From: Taibaiella sp.
GTDB taxonomy: Bacteria > Bacteroidota > Bacteroidia > Chitinophagales > Chitinophagaceae
NCBI GenBank assembly: GCA_013815385.1
Contig: JACDGL010000010.1
Coordinates: forward strand, 1 to 64,000
Direction of reading: 5' to 3'
DNA: 64,000 nucleotides
A program made the position numbers and the translations under genes. Shown here in pieces: positions 7,967 through 16,891 of the stretch. Numbering within the stretch: the first letter of the stretch is position 1; the number at the start of each line of letters is the position of its first letter. Below the pieces are notes generated by a model, which saw only the letters and a list, made by a program, of their open reading frames with translations, was not told the DNA's origin and made no database searches.

Positions 7967-9286
7967 CTATGGTTGGGGAGTTTTATTTAATACCGGGTCC
8001 TGTTTATATTCATGATGTTCCATAGCCAGTTCTACCTGCTTGCGAGTGGGTAGCAGCACCAGCCTTAATGTAGTATCGTTCGTTATATAGCTGGTGGCCC
8101 ACTCTATAAATATGATCAGTTTATTCTTTACGCTTAGTATCAGCATCAGGTGCAGAAACATCCAGGTAAGCCATGCAAAAAATCCCTGGAAGCTGAATTT
8201 GGGCAGGTCCACCACTGCCTTGCTCTTGCCAACCGTAGCCATGGTACCCGGGTTTTTATATGTAAATGCCTGCATTGGTTTATTACCAAGCACATTCTTC
8301 AGATTTGCTGCTAATTGCCTGCCCTGATTTACCGCTACATTTGCCAGTTGCGGGTGCCCCTTGGGCCATGCAGCATTTTCCATGTACGCCACATCTCCTA
8401 TTGCATATACATTGCTAAGGCCTTTTACCCTGTTGTATTCATCAACGGTCATACGGTTACCGCGCACCAGTATTTCTTTCGGTATTCCTTCAGGTACATT
8501 TCCTGTTACGCCGGCTGCCCATACCAGCGTATGTGTCGGCAATGTCTTTCCATCTTTAAATGTGATCGTTTTCCCATCATAATCCTGCATGGTAGTATTC
8601 AGCATCAACTGCACACCCATATTCTCAAGATATTCCTGTGCCTTTGCCTGCGATGCCTTGCTCATATTTATCAATACCCCACCCTGCCCTTCCACCAGGT
8701 ATATGGTCAATTTAGAAAAGTCCATGTCAGGATAATCCTTGGGCAGTACTTTGGTCTTCATTTCAGCAAACGCACCTGCCAGTTCTACCCCTGTAGGGCC
8801 GCCGCCTACTATTACTATATTCATTATTGCTGCAAGATCTTCCGGTTTTGCAGCCAGGGCATCTTCAAAATTCATCAGCAGCCTGTTGCGCAGTGCTATC
8901 GCCTCAGGAGTTGATTTCATTGGGTAGGCGTATTGTTCAATATTCTTGTTTCCAAAAAAGTTGGTAGTACATCCGGTAGCTATTACCAGCTCGTCATAGT
9001 CAAAGGTTCCTTCATCGGTCACTACTCGCTGCCCTGTTGTGTCTATATTTTTTACATGCGCCATACGTACATGCACATTACCTTTTTGCTGGAAGACCTT
9101 ACGAAGGGGAAAGGATATAGCGCTGGGCTCCAGGCGTGCCGTCGCAACCTGGTAAAATAGTGGTTGGAACTGGTGAAAATTATATTGGTCAATAACGGTT
9201 ATATCAAAATCACTGTTCTTCAGGTGGCGGGCTACCTGCAGGCCTGCAAATCCTGCCCCTAATATAACAATGCGTGTTTTAGACAT
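7967..9286 (-). CDS. ndh: Type II NADH dehydrogenase (NDH-2)
   Basis: The 439-residue flavoprotein oxidises NADH and reduces membrane quinone without pumping protons. It shows the FAD-binding start VILGAGFAGLQVARHL, a second nucleotide-binding GxGxxG region (IVIVGGGPTGVELAGAFAEM near residue 165), the NDH-2 motif VYAIGDVAYM and the quinone-site-type AVNQGRQLA segment. The C-terminal portion contains a hydrophobic stretch (FFAWLTWMFLHLMLILSVKNKLIIFIEW) that anchors NDH-2 proteins to the membrane. Length is normal for the family. ATG 9286 is the natural start. It lies downstream of rny on the same strand, separated by a strong hairpin, so it is probably transcribed independently. Confidence 0.92.
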   Translation of the reverse strand: MSKTRIVILGAGFAGLQVARHLKNSDFDITVIDQYNFHQFQPLFYQVATARLEPSAISFPLRKVFQQKGNVHVRMAHVKNIDTTGQRVVTDEGTFDYDELVIATGCTTNFFGNKNIEQYAYPMKSTPEAIALRNRLLMNFEDALAAKPEDLAAIMNIVIVGGGPTGVELAGAFAEMKTKVLPKDYPDMDFSKLTIYLVEGQGGVLINMSKASQAKAQEYLENMGVQLMLNTTMQDYDGKTITFKDGKTLPTHTLVWAAGVTGNVPEGIPKEILVRGNRMTVDEYNRVKGLSNVYAIGDVAYMENAAWPKGHPQLANVAVNQGRQLAANLKNVLGNKPMQAFTYKNPGTMATVGKSKAVVDLPKFSFQGFFAWLTWMFLHLMLILSVKNKLIIFIEWATSYITNDTTLRLVLLPTRKQVELAMEHHEYKQDPVLNKTPQP

Positions 9287-9342
9287 AGTATAGGTATTGA
9301 AAATAATATTCTCTCAAAAATCATTCCTTTGGTTCCTAAATA

Positions 9343-9376
9343 GAAGGAGGGCAACAGTATACTGCTGCCCTCCTTC
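9343..9376 (-). terminator. Stem-loop between rny and ndh
   Basis: Arms GAAGGAGGGCA and TGCCCTCCTTC enclose CAG-TATA-CTG, giving an almost perfect 15-base-pair hairpin located 16 bases after the rny stop codon. The T-run on the minus strand is weak (CTATTT), so it may act as a terminator or as a stabilising or processing stem. Confidence 0.65.
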
Positions 9377-9391
9377 ATTATTAAATCGATA

Positions 9392-10966
9392 TTATCGTGC
9401 TATGCTTACCGCTCTCAGTTCCCTTATTACGGTCACCTTTATCTGGCCGGGGAACTGCATTTCCTTCTGTATTTTATCCGCTATTTCAAAAGACAGGCGG
9501 TCGCTGTCTGCATCGCTTACTTTATCTGCTTCCACTATTACGCGTAGCTCTCGGCCTGCCTGTATAGCATAGGCCTTTTCAACCCCCGGGTAAGCCATTG
9601 CAAGGCTTTCCAGGTCCTTTATCCGTTGCAGGTAGCTTTGCATCATTTCTCGACGTGCACCCGGCCTCGCGCCGCTTATTGCATCACATGCTTGTACTAT
9701 CGGCGATATGATAAAGGTCATCTCCATTTCATCGTGGTGTGCACCTATCGCGTTAACGATTGCAGGATGTTCACCACTTTTTTCTGCCAGTTTTGCACCT
9801 AATAGTGCGTGGCTCAATTCTGTTTCTTCATCAGGCACCTTACCTATATCATGCAGCAATCCTGCGCGTTTGGCTAGCTTTATTATCTTCTGCCCCAGGC
9901 CCAGTTCTGCCGCCATTATACCGCATAGGTTGGCAGTTTCTTTACTGTGCATCAGCAGGTTTTGTCCGTATGAGCTGCGGAATCGCATTTTACCCACCAT
10001 CCGCACCAGGTCTTTATGCAGGCCATGCACTCCCAGTTCTATTATGGTACGCTCCCCTATTTCCATCACCTGCTCTTCCAGTTGTTTCTTGGTCTTTTCA
10101 ACCACTTCTTCTATTCGTGCAGGGTGTATCCGGCCATCCTGTACCAGGCGTTGCAGCGATAAGCGCGCTACTTCCCTGCGGAACGGATCAAAACAGCTCA
10201 GTACTATAGCTTCGGGGGTATCGTCTATTATCAGGTCTACTCCCGTAGCTGCTTCCAGTGCGCGTATATTACGTCCTTCACGGCCTATTATCTGCCCCTT
10301 TATTTCATCGCTCTCCAGGTTAAATACCGTGATGGCATTTTCTATGGTTTGCTCTGCACCGGTACGCTGTATGGTCTGGATTATTATTTTCTTGGCTTCT
10401 TTAGTGGCATTCACCTTGGCCTCTTCCATTATCTCCTTCACATGGGCCATAGCACGGGTACGCGCTTCTTCTTTTACAGCTTCTATAAGCTCTGTCTTGG
10501 CTTCTTCCGCTGACAGGTTTGCTACCTTTTCGAGTCTTTTTATGTGGTCCTCCTGGTGGCGCTCAAGTTCGGTGCGTTTTATATTTACCACTTCCAGTTG
10601 GCGGTCCAGTGTTTCACGTTGCTGGTCATAATCCTGTATTTGCTTTTGCAATCCAGCATTTTTGTCATTCCAGCTTTGCTGTTGTTGCTTCAGCCTATTT
10701 TCAGCTTCCACCACTTTCTGGTTACGTATCAGCGATTCTTTCTCTTGTTCGCTTTTCAGCTTCAGGAATTGTTCTTTACCCTCCAGTATTTTCTTGTCCT
10801 TAAGTGCCTCTGCCAATGTTTTGGCATCTTCTACTAATTTTTTTGCGTGTTGGTCTGCGTCAGCTACCTGTTGTTTTGTGTTTTTAGCAAATATTAGTTT
10901 TCCTAAAAATATACCTATTAGTATAGCTGCCACCGCTACCACGGCAACAATAATGGTCGAATCCAT
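9392..10966 (-). CDS. rny: Ribonuclease Y
   Basis: The 524-residue membrane-anchored endoribonuclease initiates mRNA decay. The sequence shows an N-terminal transmembrane helix (about 4-26), a long charged coiled coil (about 30-200), a KH domain with the GREGRNIR signature ([19 protein letters not shown]) and an HD hydrolase domain with metal ligands in [15 protein letters not shown] and GAHHDE. Length equals that of typical RNase Y proteins. ATG 10966 directly precedes the membrane helix. It stands as a single gene upstream of ndh. The assignment is firm. Confidence 0.96.
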   Translation of the reverse strand: MDSTIIVAVVAVAAILIGIFLGKLIFAKNTKQQVADADQHAKKLVEDAKTLAEALKDKKILEGKEQFLKLKSEQEKESLIRNQKVVEAENRLKQQQQSWNDKNAGLQKQIQDYDQQRETLDRQLEVVNIKRTELERHQEDHIKRLEKVANLSAEEAKTELIEAVKEEARTRAMAHVKEIMEEAKVNATKEAKKIIIQTIQRTGAEQTIENAITVFNLESDEIKGQIIGREGRNIRALEAATGVDLIIDDTPEAIVLSCFDPFRREVARLSLQRLVQDGRIHPARIEEVVEKTKKQLEEQVMEIGERTIIELGVHGLHKDLVRMVGKMRFRSSYGQNLLMHSKETANLCGIMAAELGLGQKIIKLAKRAGLLHDIGKVPDEETELSHALLGAKLAEKSGEHPAIVNAIGAHHDEMEMTFIISPIVQACDAISGARPGARREMMQSYLQRIKDLESLAMAYPGVEKAYAIQAGRELRVIVEADKVSDADSDRLSFEIADKIQKEMQFPGQIKVTVIRELRAVSIAR

Positions 10967-11186
10967 AATCTCTCTTAGCTTTTATTTTGTTACTCATGAA
11001 ACAAAAGCCCTTATATAATATATAAAACGATATTTCAGGGCGTAATTAGCTTGCTAAGTTAATAACAATTTTGATAAGGCCACCCGGTATATATCGAAGG
11101 GAGACCTACATTTTCTAAGATGCGTGGATAACTTTTGAATGGAATAATAAGGCTAAAATGTAATTTTCCGTTGCCAAATCGCTTCT

Positions 11187-11975
11187 ATGGTCTTGTCATT
11201 TGCCTCTTGCAATGTTCCTGTTATGCCGTTACGTAGTGAGCCTGCACACAAAGCGGAGCAGGTAAATCAGCTGCTATTTGGTGAAAAGGCGGAAGTTTTA
11301 AAGGTGAATGATAAAGATTGGGCTTATATAAGGTGCGAGTGGGACGGTTACGAAGGCTGGTGCAAGACTGGCCAGTTAGCATTGATTAGCCGGAAAGAGT
11401 ATCGCAAAGCCCCCCGCTATTGGGTGGCCGACCATTATAGCCGCTTTATCTTTGAAGGTAGTGAAATGTGGTTGCCCCTTGGTGCCGATCTTTTTGGTAT
11501 GTCTGGTGGCAAGATCAATATCAACAAAAGTGCCGCCCGTTTCAAAGGAAAGAAGGTAAATATCCATAAGGAGCAGGCAAACTGTGAAACACTGCTTGCT
11601 GCTGCACATAAGTACATGAATGCGCCTTACCAATGGGGTGGTCGCACCGTTGCGGGCATAGATTGCTCCGGCCTTATACACATGGCTTTTAAGCTATGTG
11701 GCAGGGCTATACCACGCGATGCCAGCCAGCAGGCCTTACAGGGCGAGGTAGTAGATTTTCTGCAACATGCAGTTTGTGGCGACCTTGCCTTTTTTGACAA
11801 TCCAGAGGGGAAAATTGTTCATGTAGGCCTCCTGCTCGATAATGAGCGCATTATGCATGCTAATGATGCCAGTGGGCGTGTAGTAATAGACCGTATAGAC
11901 CAGGAAGGTATTATAAGCACTTCACTCCGCAGGCGTACGCACCACCTGCGGGTAGTAAAACGATATATTATCTAG
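11187..11975 (+). CDS. NlpC/P60 cell-wall endopeptidase with SH3-like region
   Basis: This 262-residue C40-family peptidase has an SH3b-like N-terminal half (VPVMPLRSEPAHKAEQVNQ, then GYEGWCKTGQLALIS) and a C-terminal NlpC/P60 domain with catalytic Cys160 (AGIDCSGLIHMAF), His212 (IVHVGLLL) and a polar third residue near His224 (IMHAND). Such enzymes cleave gamma-D-Glu-meso-diaminopimelate bonds in peptidoglycan peptides. No classic signal peptide is visible from ATG 11187, which is common for this subgroup in Bacteroidota, where many are thought to act on recycled muropeptides. The stop codon TAG overlaps the stop of the convergent gene within the palindrome CTAG at 11972-11975. Confidence 0.88.
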   Translation: MVLSFASCNVPVMPLRSEPAHKAEQVNQLLFGEKAEVLKVNDKDWAYIRCEWDGYEGWCKTGQLALISRKEYRKAPRYWVADHYSRFIFEGSEMWLPLGADLFGMSGGKININKSAARFKGKKVNIHKEQANCETLLAAAHKYMNAPYQWGGRTVAGIDCSGLIHMAFKLCGRAIPRDASQQALQGEVVDFLQHAVCGDLAFFDNPEGKIVHVGLLLDNERIMHANDASGRVVIDRIDQEGIISTSLRRRTHHLRVVKRYII

Positions 11976-13054
11976 TACTCGGTGCCTTTGTAAAATATCT
12001 TATAGATGTTCTGCCCTATCTGGTACTTGATTACATCGTAGTGTAGCTCCCAGTTTTGCAGGTCAGCGTTGGTTACATCGTATACTTCCCCTTCGGTAAA
12101 TAGGCGCAATGTATTCGCACTGTTTATATAGGCTACAGAATTGTACTGCATCACTATGCCTGTTGGTAAGTACGTTTCCATATCGGTAATATCCCCTTTG
12201 TAAAATACTTTGAAATAGCCACTGGGATCTCTGTACCCTACTATGTTATCACTTACAGACAGGTAGGTAGGGTTAAAAAAACCGAGTACGCGTACACTAT
12301 CCTCATAAAATATCTTAAAATACCCGTCGTTTGATACATAGGCCACCAGATTATCGCCTGCGGTAAATGTTTGTGGCGGATAATCGTCCACGACAAAGGT
12401 CTGCCCGTTATGGAAAATTTTAAACTGCCGGTTGGCATCTACATAGGCTACCGTGTTCCTCCCCACATCAAAGCTGGAAATTGCAAAGTCTTCCTGCGCA
12501 ATGATCCTACCATGGTAGAATATCCGAAACTGGTTAGCAAAGTTTTTGTATGCAACTATATTATCCGAAACCTTTACCGCCGAAAGAATGCTATCTGGTA
12601 TAAAACTTTCTATTACTGTAGAAGTACCATTGTAATAAACACGGTAATCATTATGTATGCCATCCAGGTACATTAGTACGCTGTCGCCAAGTGCATATTG
12701 GTTGCATATACCGGTCAGGTTTTTTATAGTTCCCCTGTCAAATACATTCAGCGACTTTGCATTCAGGAACATAATAAGGTCATCGCTGGCATAATAGAGA
12801 TTGGTAAATCCGGCATTTAGCGTCTTTACACCTCCACCATAGAATATCTTAAAGGAATTGGAATTATCAATATAGGGTATAGCTATCCTTCCTATTTTCA
12901 TGCTGTTAGGCGGCAGGTAATCTACTTTCCTTATTATTCCCCTGTCCCATACCATTACCTCATTTTGTAGGTCCACATATGCGGCAAGGGGTTGTGCAGT
13001 GGTATTTAAACTAAGTAATAGGCAGATGATAAGGCCCCCGGTACTTCGCAGCAT
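11972..13054 (-). CDS. Secreted protein made of about ten 35-residue repeats
   Basis: The 360-residue product has a signal peptide (MLRSTGGLIICLLLSLNTTA, then Q) and is otherwise a single repeat array. The core FKIFYxG or a variant recurs at residues 33, 68, 102, 137, 176, 211, 246, 281, 316 and 351, a period of 35 residues, each preceded by a (V)AYxD-type strand and followed by a short acidic-aromatic segment. This resembles solenoid or beta-propeller repeats but I do not recognise a named family. ATG 13054 is preferred because the longer frame from a GTG at 13135 runs through a terminator. It is probably periplasmic or surface-associated. Its stop codon overlaps that of the NlpC/P60 gene. 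Confidence 0.75.
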   Translation of the reverse strand: MLRSTGGLIICLLLSLNTTAQPLAAYVDLQNEVMVWDRGIIRKVDYLPPNSMKIGRIAIPYIDNSNSFKIFYGGGVKTLNAGFTNLYYASDDLIMFLNAKSLNVFDRGTIKNLTGICNQYALGDSVLMYLDGIHNDYRVYYNGTSTVIESFIPDSILSAVKVSDNIVAYKNFANQFRIFYHGRIIAQEDFAISSFDVGRNTVAYVDANRQFKIFHNGQTFVVDDYPPQTFTAGDNLVAYVSNDGYFKIFYEDSVRVLGFFNPTYLSVSDNIVGYRDPSGYFKVFYKGDITDMETYLPTGIVMQYNSVAYINSANTLRLFTEGEVYDVTNADLQNWELHYDVIKYQIGQNIYKIFYKGTEY

Positions 13055-13089
13055 CAAATGTATAATTTGATGTAAGATAAGAATAAAAA

Positions 13090-13120
13090 TAAAAAGCCGG
13101 CCTGAGAACAGGCCAGCCCC
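13090..13120 (-). terminator. Intrinsic terminator, copy A of a duplicated segment
   Basis: On the minus strand, GGCCTG-TTCT-CAGGCC with flanking GCTG/CGGC pairing is followed by TTTTTATTTTTATT. It sits between infC and the repeat-protein gene. The hairpin plus about 35 flanking bases is repeated at 13211-13265. Confidence 0.75.
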
Positions 13121-13209
13121 TATAAACCCTATCACTATGAAAATCTTTGCAAATATTATTTGCAGTAAGGTAAAATTAGATGTTGGTACATTAGTTTGTT
13201 TGGGGTGTA

Positions 13210-13243
13210 GTAATAAAAAAGCCAGCCTGAGAACAGGCCAGCC
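13210..13243 (-). terminator. Intrinsic terminator, copy B, downstream of infC
   Basis: The same hairpin (GGCCTG-TTCT-CAGGC) is followed by TTTTTTATTA on the minus strand. It is the first strong terminator after the infC stop at 13390. The rest of the interval 13055-13389 is AT-rich and holds no recognised gene. Confidence 0.75.
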
Positions 13244-13389
13244 CCTATAAACCCTATCACCATGAAAACATCTTTATGCTAAGAGCAAATATTTTTCTAA
13301 CTAACTATACAAAGATAAAATGCATTTTCATATCTACCAACTTTTTTCCAGGCCTATTATTCAATAAGATAATAGAAAAAACCTATGCG

Positions 13390-13947
13390 TTACTTTTTCT
13401 TCTTTGGGGTAAAAATTGCGATCATACGGCGGCCTTCCATCTTAGGCATCGATTCAAGTGAACCGTACTCAGCCATACGTTCTGCGAATTTTAACAGAAG
13501 CAACTCCCCTCTTTCCTGGAACATGATAGCCCTACCCTTGAACTGCACATAGCACTTCACCTTATTGCCATCCTGTAGAAAGTTTTCTGAGTGTTTTGCT
13601 TTAAAATCAAAATCATGGTCATCGGTATTTGGCGTAAAGCGTATTTCCTTTACTTCCGATTGCTTGGCTTTCGATTTCTGTTCTTTATCTTTTTTCTTCT
13701 TTTCGTACAGGAATTTTTTGTAGTCAATTATCCTGCACACAGGTGGTACTGCATTGGGGGATATCTCTACCAGGTCTACTTCTTTTTCCTGCGCCATCCT
13801 TATGGCCTCTGCTATCGGGTACACGCCGGGTTCTATGTCTTCACCTATCACACGTACTTCAGGTACAGTGATCTCGTTGTTCAGCCGGTGTTCATTCTGG
13901 GGTACTCTTGGTCTGAAGGGGGGTCTTCCTTTACTTCTTTTCTGCAT
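13390..13947 (-). CDS. infC: Translation initiation factor IF-3
   Basis: The 185-residue factor binds the 30S subunit, checks the start codon and prevents early subunit joining. The N-terminal domain (RLNNEITVPEVRVIGED), the basic linker (KKKKDKEQKSKAKQ) and the C-terminal domain (KEIRFTPNTDDHDF, VKCYVQFKGRAIMFQERG) are all present and the length is standard. ATG 13947 is used; the unusual AUU start of enterobacterial infC is not needed here. It follows thrS with a 78-base gap that contains its own promoter box. The usual followers rpmI and rplT are not present downstream, where a terminator is found instead. Confidence 0.95.
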   Translation of the reverse strand: MQKRSKGRPPFRPRVPQNEHRLNNEITVPEVRVIGEDIEPGVYPIAEAIRMAQEKEVDLVEISPNAVPPVCRIIDYKKFLYEKKKKDKEQKSKAKQSEVKEIRFTPNTDDHDFDFKAKHSENFLQDGNKVKCYVQFKGRAIMFQERGELLLLKFAERMAEYGSLESMPKMEGRRMIAIFTPKKKK

Positions 13948-13970
13948 TAATGGTTGTTAAAAATTGATGT

Positions 13971-13978
13971 CAAAAATA
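13971..13978 (-). promoter_or_regulatory. Bacteroidota-type -7 box upstream of infC
   Basis: The minus strand reads TATTTTTG, a perfect match to the TAnnTTTG -7 element, 24 bases before the infC ATG. A clear -33 TTG element at proper spacing was not found. It suggests that infC can be transcribed separately from thrS. Confidence 0.5.
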
Positions 13979-14025
13979 GGATAATTATTTTTTAAACGTA
14001 TATATCGTTTTTACTTTCAAAAATA

Positions 14026-15981
14026 TTATGCCGTCACGGCCTTTTTACCTGCCATCTGCTCTTTTATCAGGTCTTTCATTTGCTGGGCAAATTCTTCCAG
14101 CGCTACAGCTCCTTTATCGCCCTCTCCGTGTTTGCGTACAGATACCTGCCTCTCCGCCATTTCCTTTTCACCAACTATCAGCATATAAGGTACTTTCATC
14201 AGCTCGGTATCGCGTATCTTTCTACCTATCTTTTCGCTCCGGTCATCTACTTCTACGCTCAGTCCGGCGCCCTTCAGGTAGTTTGCTACCTCGTGCGCAT
14301 ACTCACTGTATTTATCGCTTATAGGCAATACTTTCACCTGCACCGGTGCCAGCCAGAAGGGGAGATTACCTGCGCAATGCTCCAGCAATACAGCTATGAA
14401 CCGCTCCATAGATCCAAATGGTGCACGGTGTATCATTACCGGGCGTTTACGGGTATTATCGCTATCTACGTATTCCAGCTCAAAACGTTCCGGGAGATTA
14501 TAATCTACTTGTATGGTACCCAGTTGCCAGCTTCTACCAAGAGCGTCTTTTACCATAAAATCGAGCTTAGGGCCGTAAAATGCTGCCTCACCGTATTCTA
14601 TTATGGTGTTCAGTCCTTTCTCAGCCGCCGCTTCCATTATAGATGCTTCTGCTATAAGCCAGTTCTCTTCACTGCCTATGTATTTACTCCGATCTTCTTT
14701 ATCGCGCAGCGATATCTGGGCGGTAAAATCATGAAAATCGAGTGAGGTAAATACATACATGACCAGGTCTATCACTTTTTTAAATTCTTCTTTCACCTGG
14801 TCGGGCTGGCAAAATAAATGTGCGTCATCCTGGGTAAAGCCTCTTACCCTGGTCAGGCCATGCAGTTCACCTGATTGCTCGTAACGGTACACAGTGCCAA
14901 ATTCAGCCAGGCGTAGGGGCAGGTCACGGTATGAGCGGGGTTGTGATTTATATATTTCGCAGTGGTGCGGACAGTTCATTGGTTTCAGCATAAACTCTTC
15001 CCCTTCCTGCGGAGTGGTTATAGGCCGGAAGCTATCCTTGCCGTATTTTTCCCAATGGCCCGACGTTACGTATAGCTGCTTGCTGCCTATGTGCGGTGTT
15101 ATTACAGGCAGGTATCCGCTTTCCAGTTGGGCCTTCTGTAAAAATTGTTGCAGGCGTTCGCGCAGCATAGCCCCTTTCGGCAACCACAATGGCAGGCCGC
15201 TGCCTACTTTTTCTGAGAAGGTAAATAATTCCAGCTCTTTACCCAGTTTGCGGTGGTCGCGCTTTTTGGCTTCTTCCAGCAGCAGCAGGTAGGCATCCAG
15301 CTCCTTTTGGTTAGGGAAGGTGATACCATATATGCGGGTAAGCATTTTATTCTTTTCATTGCCGCGCCAGTAGGCACCAGCTATATTGGTAAGCTTTATT
15401 GCCTTTATAACGCCTGTAGCCGGTATATGCGGGCCCTTGCACAGGTCGGTAAAGTTACCTTGTGTATAGAAGGTAATGCTGCCATCAGCCAGGCCTTCCA
15501 GCAGTTCCAGTTTATAGGGATCATTCTTTTCGGTAAAGTAGGCTATGGCTTTATCCTTGGCTACTTCTTCGCGCTGGTAAGTGCTGTTCAGCTTAGCCAG
15601 TTCCTTCATTTTATCTTCTACCTTTTTCAGGTCTTCTTCATTAATAGTGCGGTCGCCCAGGTCTATATCATAGTAGTAGCCATTGTCAATAGCGGGGCCT
15701 ATCCCAAATTTCACTCCGGGAAATACCTGTTCCAGCGCTTCGGCCATCAGGTGGGCCGATGAGTGCCAGAAGGTGGTTTTGCCATTTTTATCATCCCACG
15801 TCAGTAGTTTCAGGGTAGCATCGGTTTTTATAGGGCGTGTGGCGTCCTGTACTTCGCCATTCACTTCTGCGGCCAGCACCTTGCGTGCCAGGCCTTCACT
15901 TATAGACTTTGCTATATCCAGGGCGCTTGTCCCCTGCTCGTATTCCCGTACTGCGCCATCAGGCAGCGTAATGTTGATCAT
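14026..15981 (-). CDS. thrS: Threonyl-tRNA synthetase
   Basis: The 651-residue class II aminoacyl-tRNA synthetase charges tRNA-Thr. Domains in order are TGS (about 1-62), the editing domain ([16 protein letters not shown] near 75; motif HxxxH), the catalytic core with motif 1-3 segments and the zinc-ligand cysteine in [14 protein letters not shown] (near residue 340), and the C-terminal anticodon-binding domain ([20 protein letters not shown]). Length is standard and nothing is missing. ATG 15981 gives the usual MINITLPDG start. It precedes infC on the same strand, the conserved bacterial order. Confidence 0.97.
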   Translation of the reverse strand: MINITLPDGAVREYEQGTSALDIAKSISEGLARKVLAAEVNGEVQDATRPIKTDATLKLLTWDDKNGKTTFWHSSAHLMAEALEQVFPGVKFGIGPAIDNGYYYDIDLGDRTINEEDLKKVEDKMKELAKLNSTYQREEVAKDKAIAYFTEKNDPYKLELLEGLADGSITFYTQGNFTDLCKGPHIPATGVIKAIKLTNIAGAYWRGNEKNKMLTRIYGITFPNQKELDAYLLLLEEAKKRDHRKLGKELELFTFSEKVGSGLPLWLPKGAMLRERLQQFLQKAQLESGYLPVITPHIGSKQLYVTSGHWEKYGKDSFRPITTPQEGEEFMLKPMNCPHHCEIYKSQPRSYRDLPLRLAEFGTVYRYEQSGELHGLTRVRGFTQDDAHLFCQPDQVKEEFKKVIDLVMYVFTSLDFHDFTAQISLRDKEDRSKYIGSEENWLIAEASIMEAAAEKGLNTIIEYGEAAFYGPKLDFMVKDALGRSWQLGTIQVDYNLPERFELEYVDSDNTRKRPVMIHRAPFGSMERFIAVLLEHCAGNLPFWLAPVQVKVLPISDKYSEYAHEVANYLKGAGLSVEVDDRSEKIGRKIRDTELMKVPYMLIVGEKEMAERQVSVRKHGEGDKGAVALEEFAQQMKDLIKEQMAGKKAVTA

Positions 15982-16040
15982 AATTATTATTCAGTTCTAA
16001 AAGCAGGTAAAGTTACAAATAGTAGCACACGGGCGCCAAA

Positions 16041-16072
16041 TAAAAAACCACCGGTGCGTTACACTCCGGTGG
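16041..16072 (-). terminator. Intrinsic terminator of the lipoprotein gene
   Basis: On the minus strand, CCACCGG and CCGGTGG form a stem with an 11-base loop, followed directly by TTTTTTATTT. It lies 20 bases beyond the stop codon at 16092 and separates that gene from thrS. Confidence 0.8.
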
Positions 16073-16091
16073 CAAGAATGTATGGTATCGG

Positions 16092-16634
16092 TTAAAAGTT
16101 CGTGAACGTAAGGGTGTAGCGAATGCTATCGGTCTTCTTAGGCTTAAAAGGATCAGTGAACGTAACATAGTATTGCAGCACAAAATTACTTTGGCTAAAG
16201 CTCAGGAGCCTTGTATTCACAATATTCGACCCCGAAGGTGAGTAGTTCACAAATCGCCTGTCATAAATAGAACGGCCGAATAAACTTGCCGCTCCAAAGA
16301 AGTTGATACCGCTGTCATTATTTACAGGCTGCCAGGTAAATCCTATCTGGTCTGGCTCAGATACATCGCATTTTTTGGTACCGCTGTATATAAAGCCATT
16401 AAGATTGGGGCCAAACACTATATAATCATCCTGATGACAGTCAGGTATGCTATCAATTACCACAGTATCCTGGGCGAAGCCGAAGGAAAATGTTTTAAAG
16501 GTATCAGAGCCCTCGCTCACCTTCCACTTGCCGGTACGCAGCATGTCTTCAACAGACAATACCTGGGTAGGTGCAGGTTTAGTACACGAAGCAAATATCA
16601 ATAATGCAAATAAGGGTAATACAAAGTATTTCAT
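16092..16634 (-). CDS. Hypothetical lipoprotein
   Basis: The 180-residue product starts with a lipoprotein signal peptide (MKYFVLPLFALLIFASC, lipobox FASC at Cys17), so it is likely anchored in the outer or inner membrane. The rest is beta-rich (FVLQYYVTFTD, DSIRYTLTFTNF at the end), and the segment MLRTGKWKVSEGSDTF recalls lipocalin-like or DUF4923-type starts in Bacteroidota lipoproteins. No catalytic motif is seen. It is a single gene between the ECF42 module and thrS with its own terminator. Function is unknown. Confidence 0.75.
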   Translation of the reverse strand: MKYFVLPLFALLIFASCTKPAPTQVLSVEDMLRTGKWKVSEGSDTFKTFSFGFAQDTVVIDSIPDCHQDDYIVFGPNLNGFIYSGTKKCDVSEPDQIGFTWQPVNNDSGINFFGAASLFGRSIYDRRFVNYSPSGSNIVNTRLLSFSQSNFVLQYYVTFTDPFKPKKTDSIRYTLTFTNF

Positions 16635-16891
16635 AATCCGAGCAAAAATTAAACTCCCTAAAACTAATCAATATATTTATTTATTAAAAAGTTCTTGAAA
16701 AGTTTTCAAAGGTAAATTCAAACTTCCGTTAAATGAGACTGATAACTATGACAACTTTTAAAATACAATTAATAAAATATAATATTCTGGAAAACATTTA
16801 AAAAATAGACGACATACTTTATAAAGATTCCGCGGCTGATAGCGAACTCGACGACTGGATTTGCAGCAAAGTCTGAAAGAAATGATGTCCA

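Noticed and set aside
9708-10631. Plus-strand open frame of 307 codons
   Set aside because: It is wholly antisense to ribonuclease Y, which is conserved over its full length; the Ser/Arg-rich translation is typical of a shadow frame.
16803-16877. Short GC-richer open stretch reading KIDDILYKDSAADSEL and on to a stop
   Set aside because: Only 24 codons after a stop, no start codon and no recognised family; it may be a gene remnant but cannot be supported.
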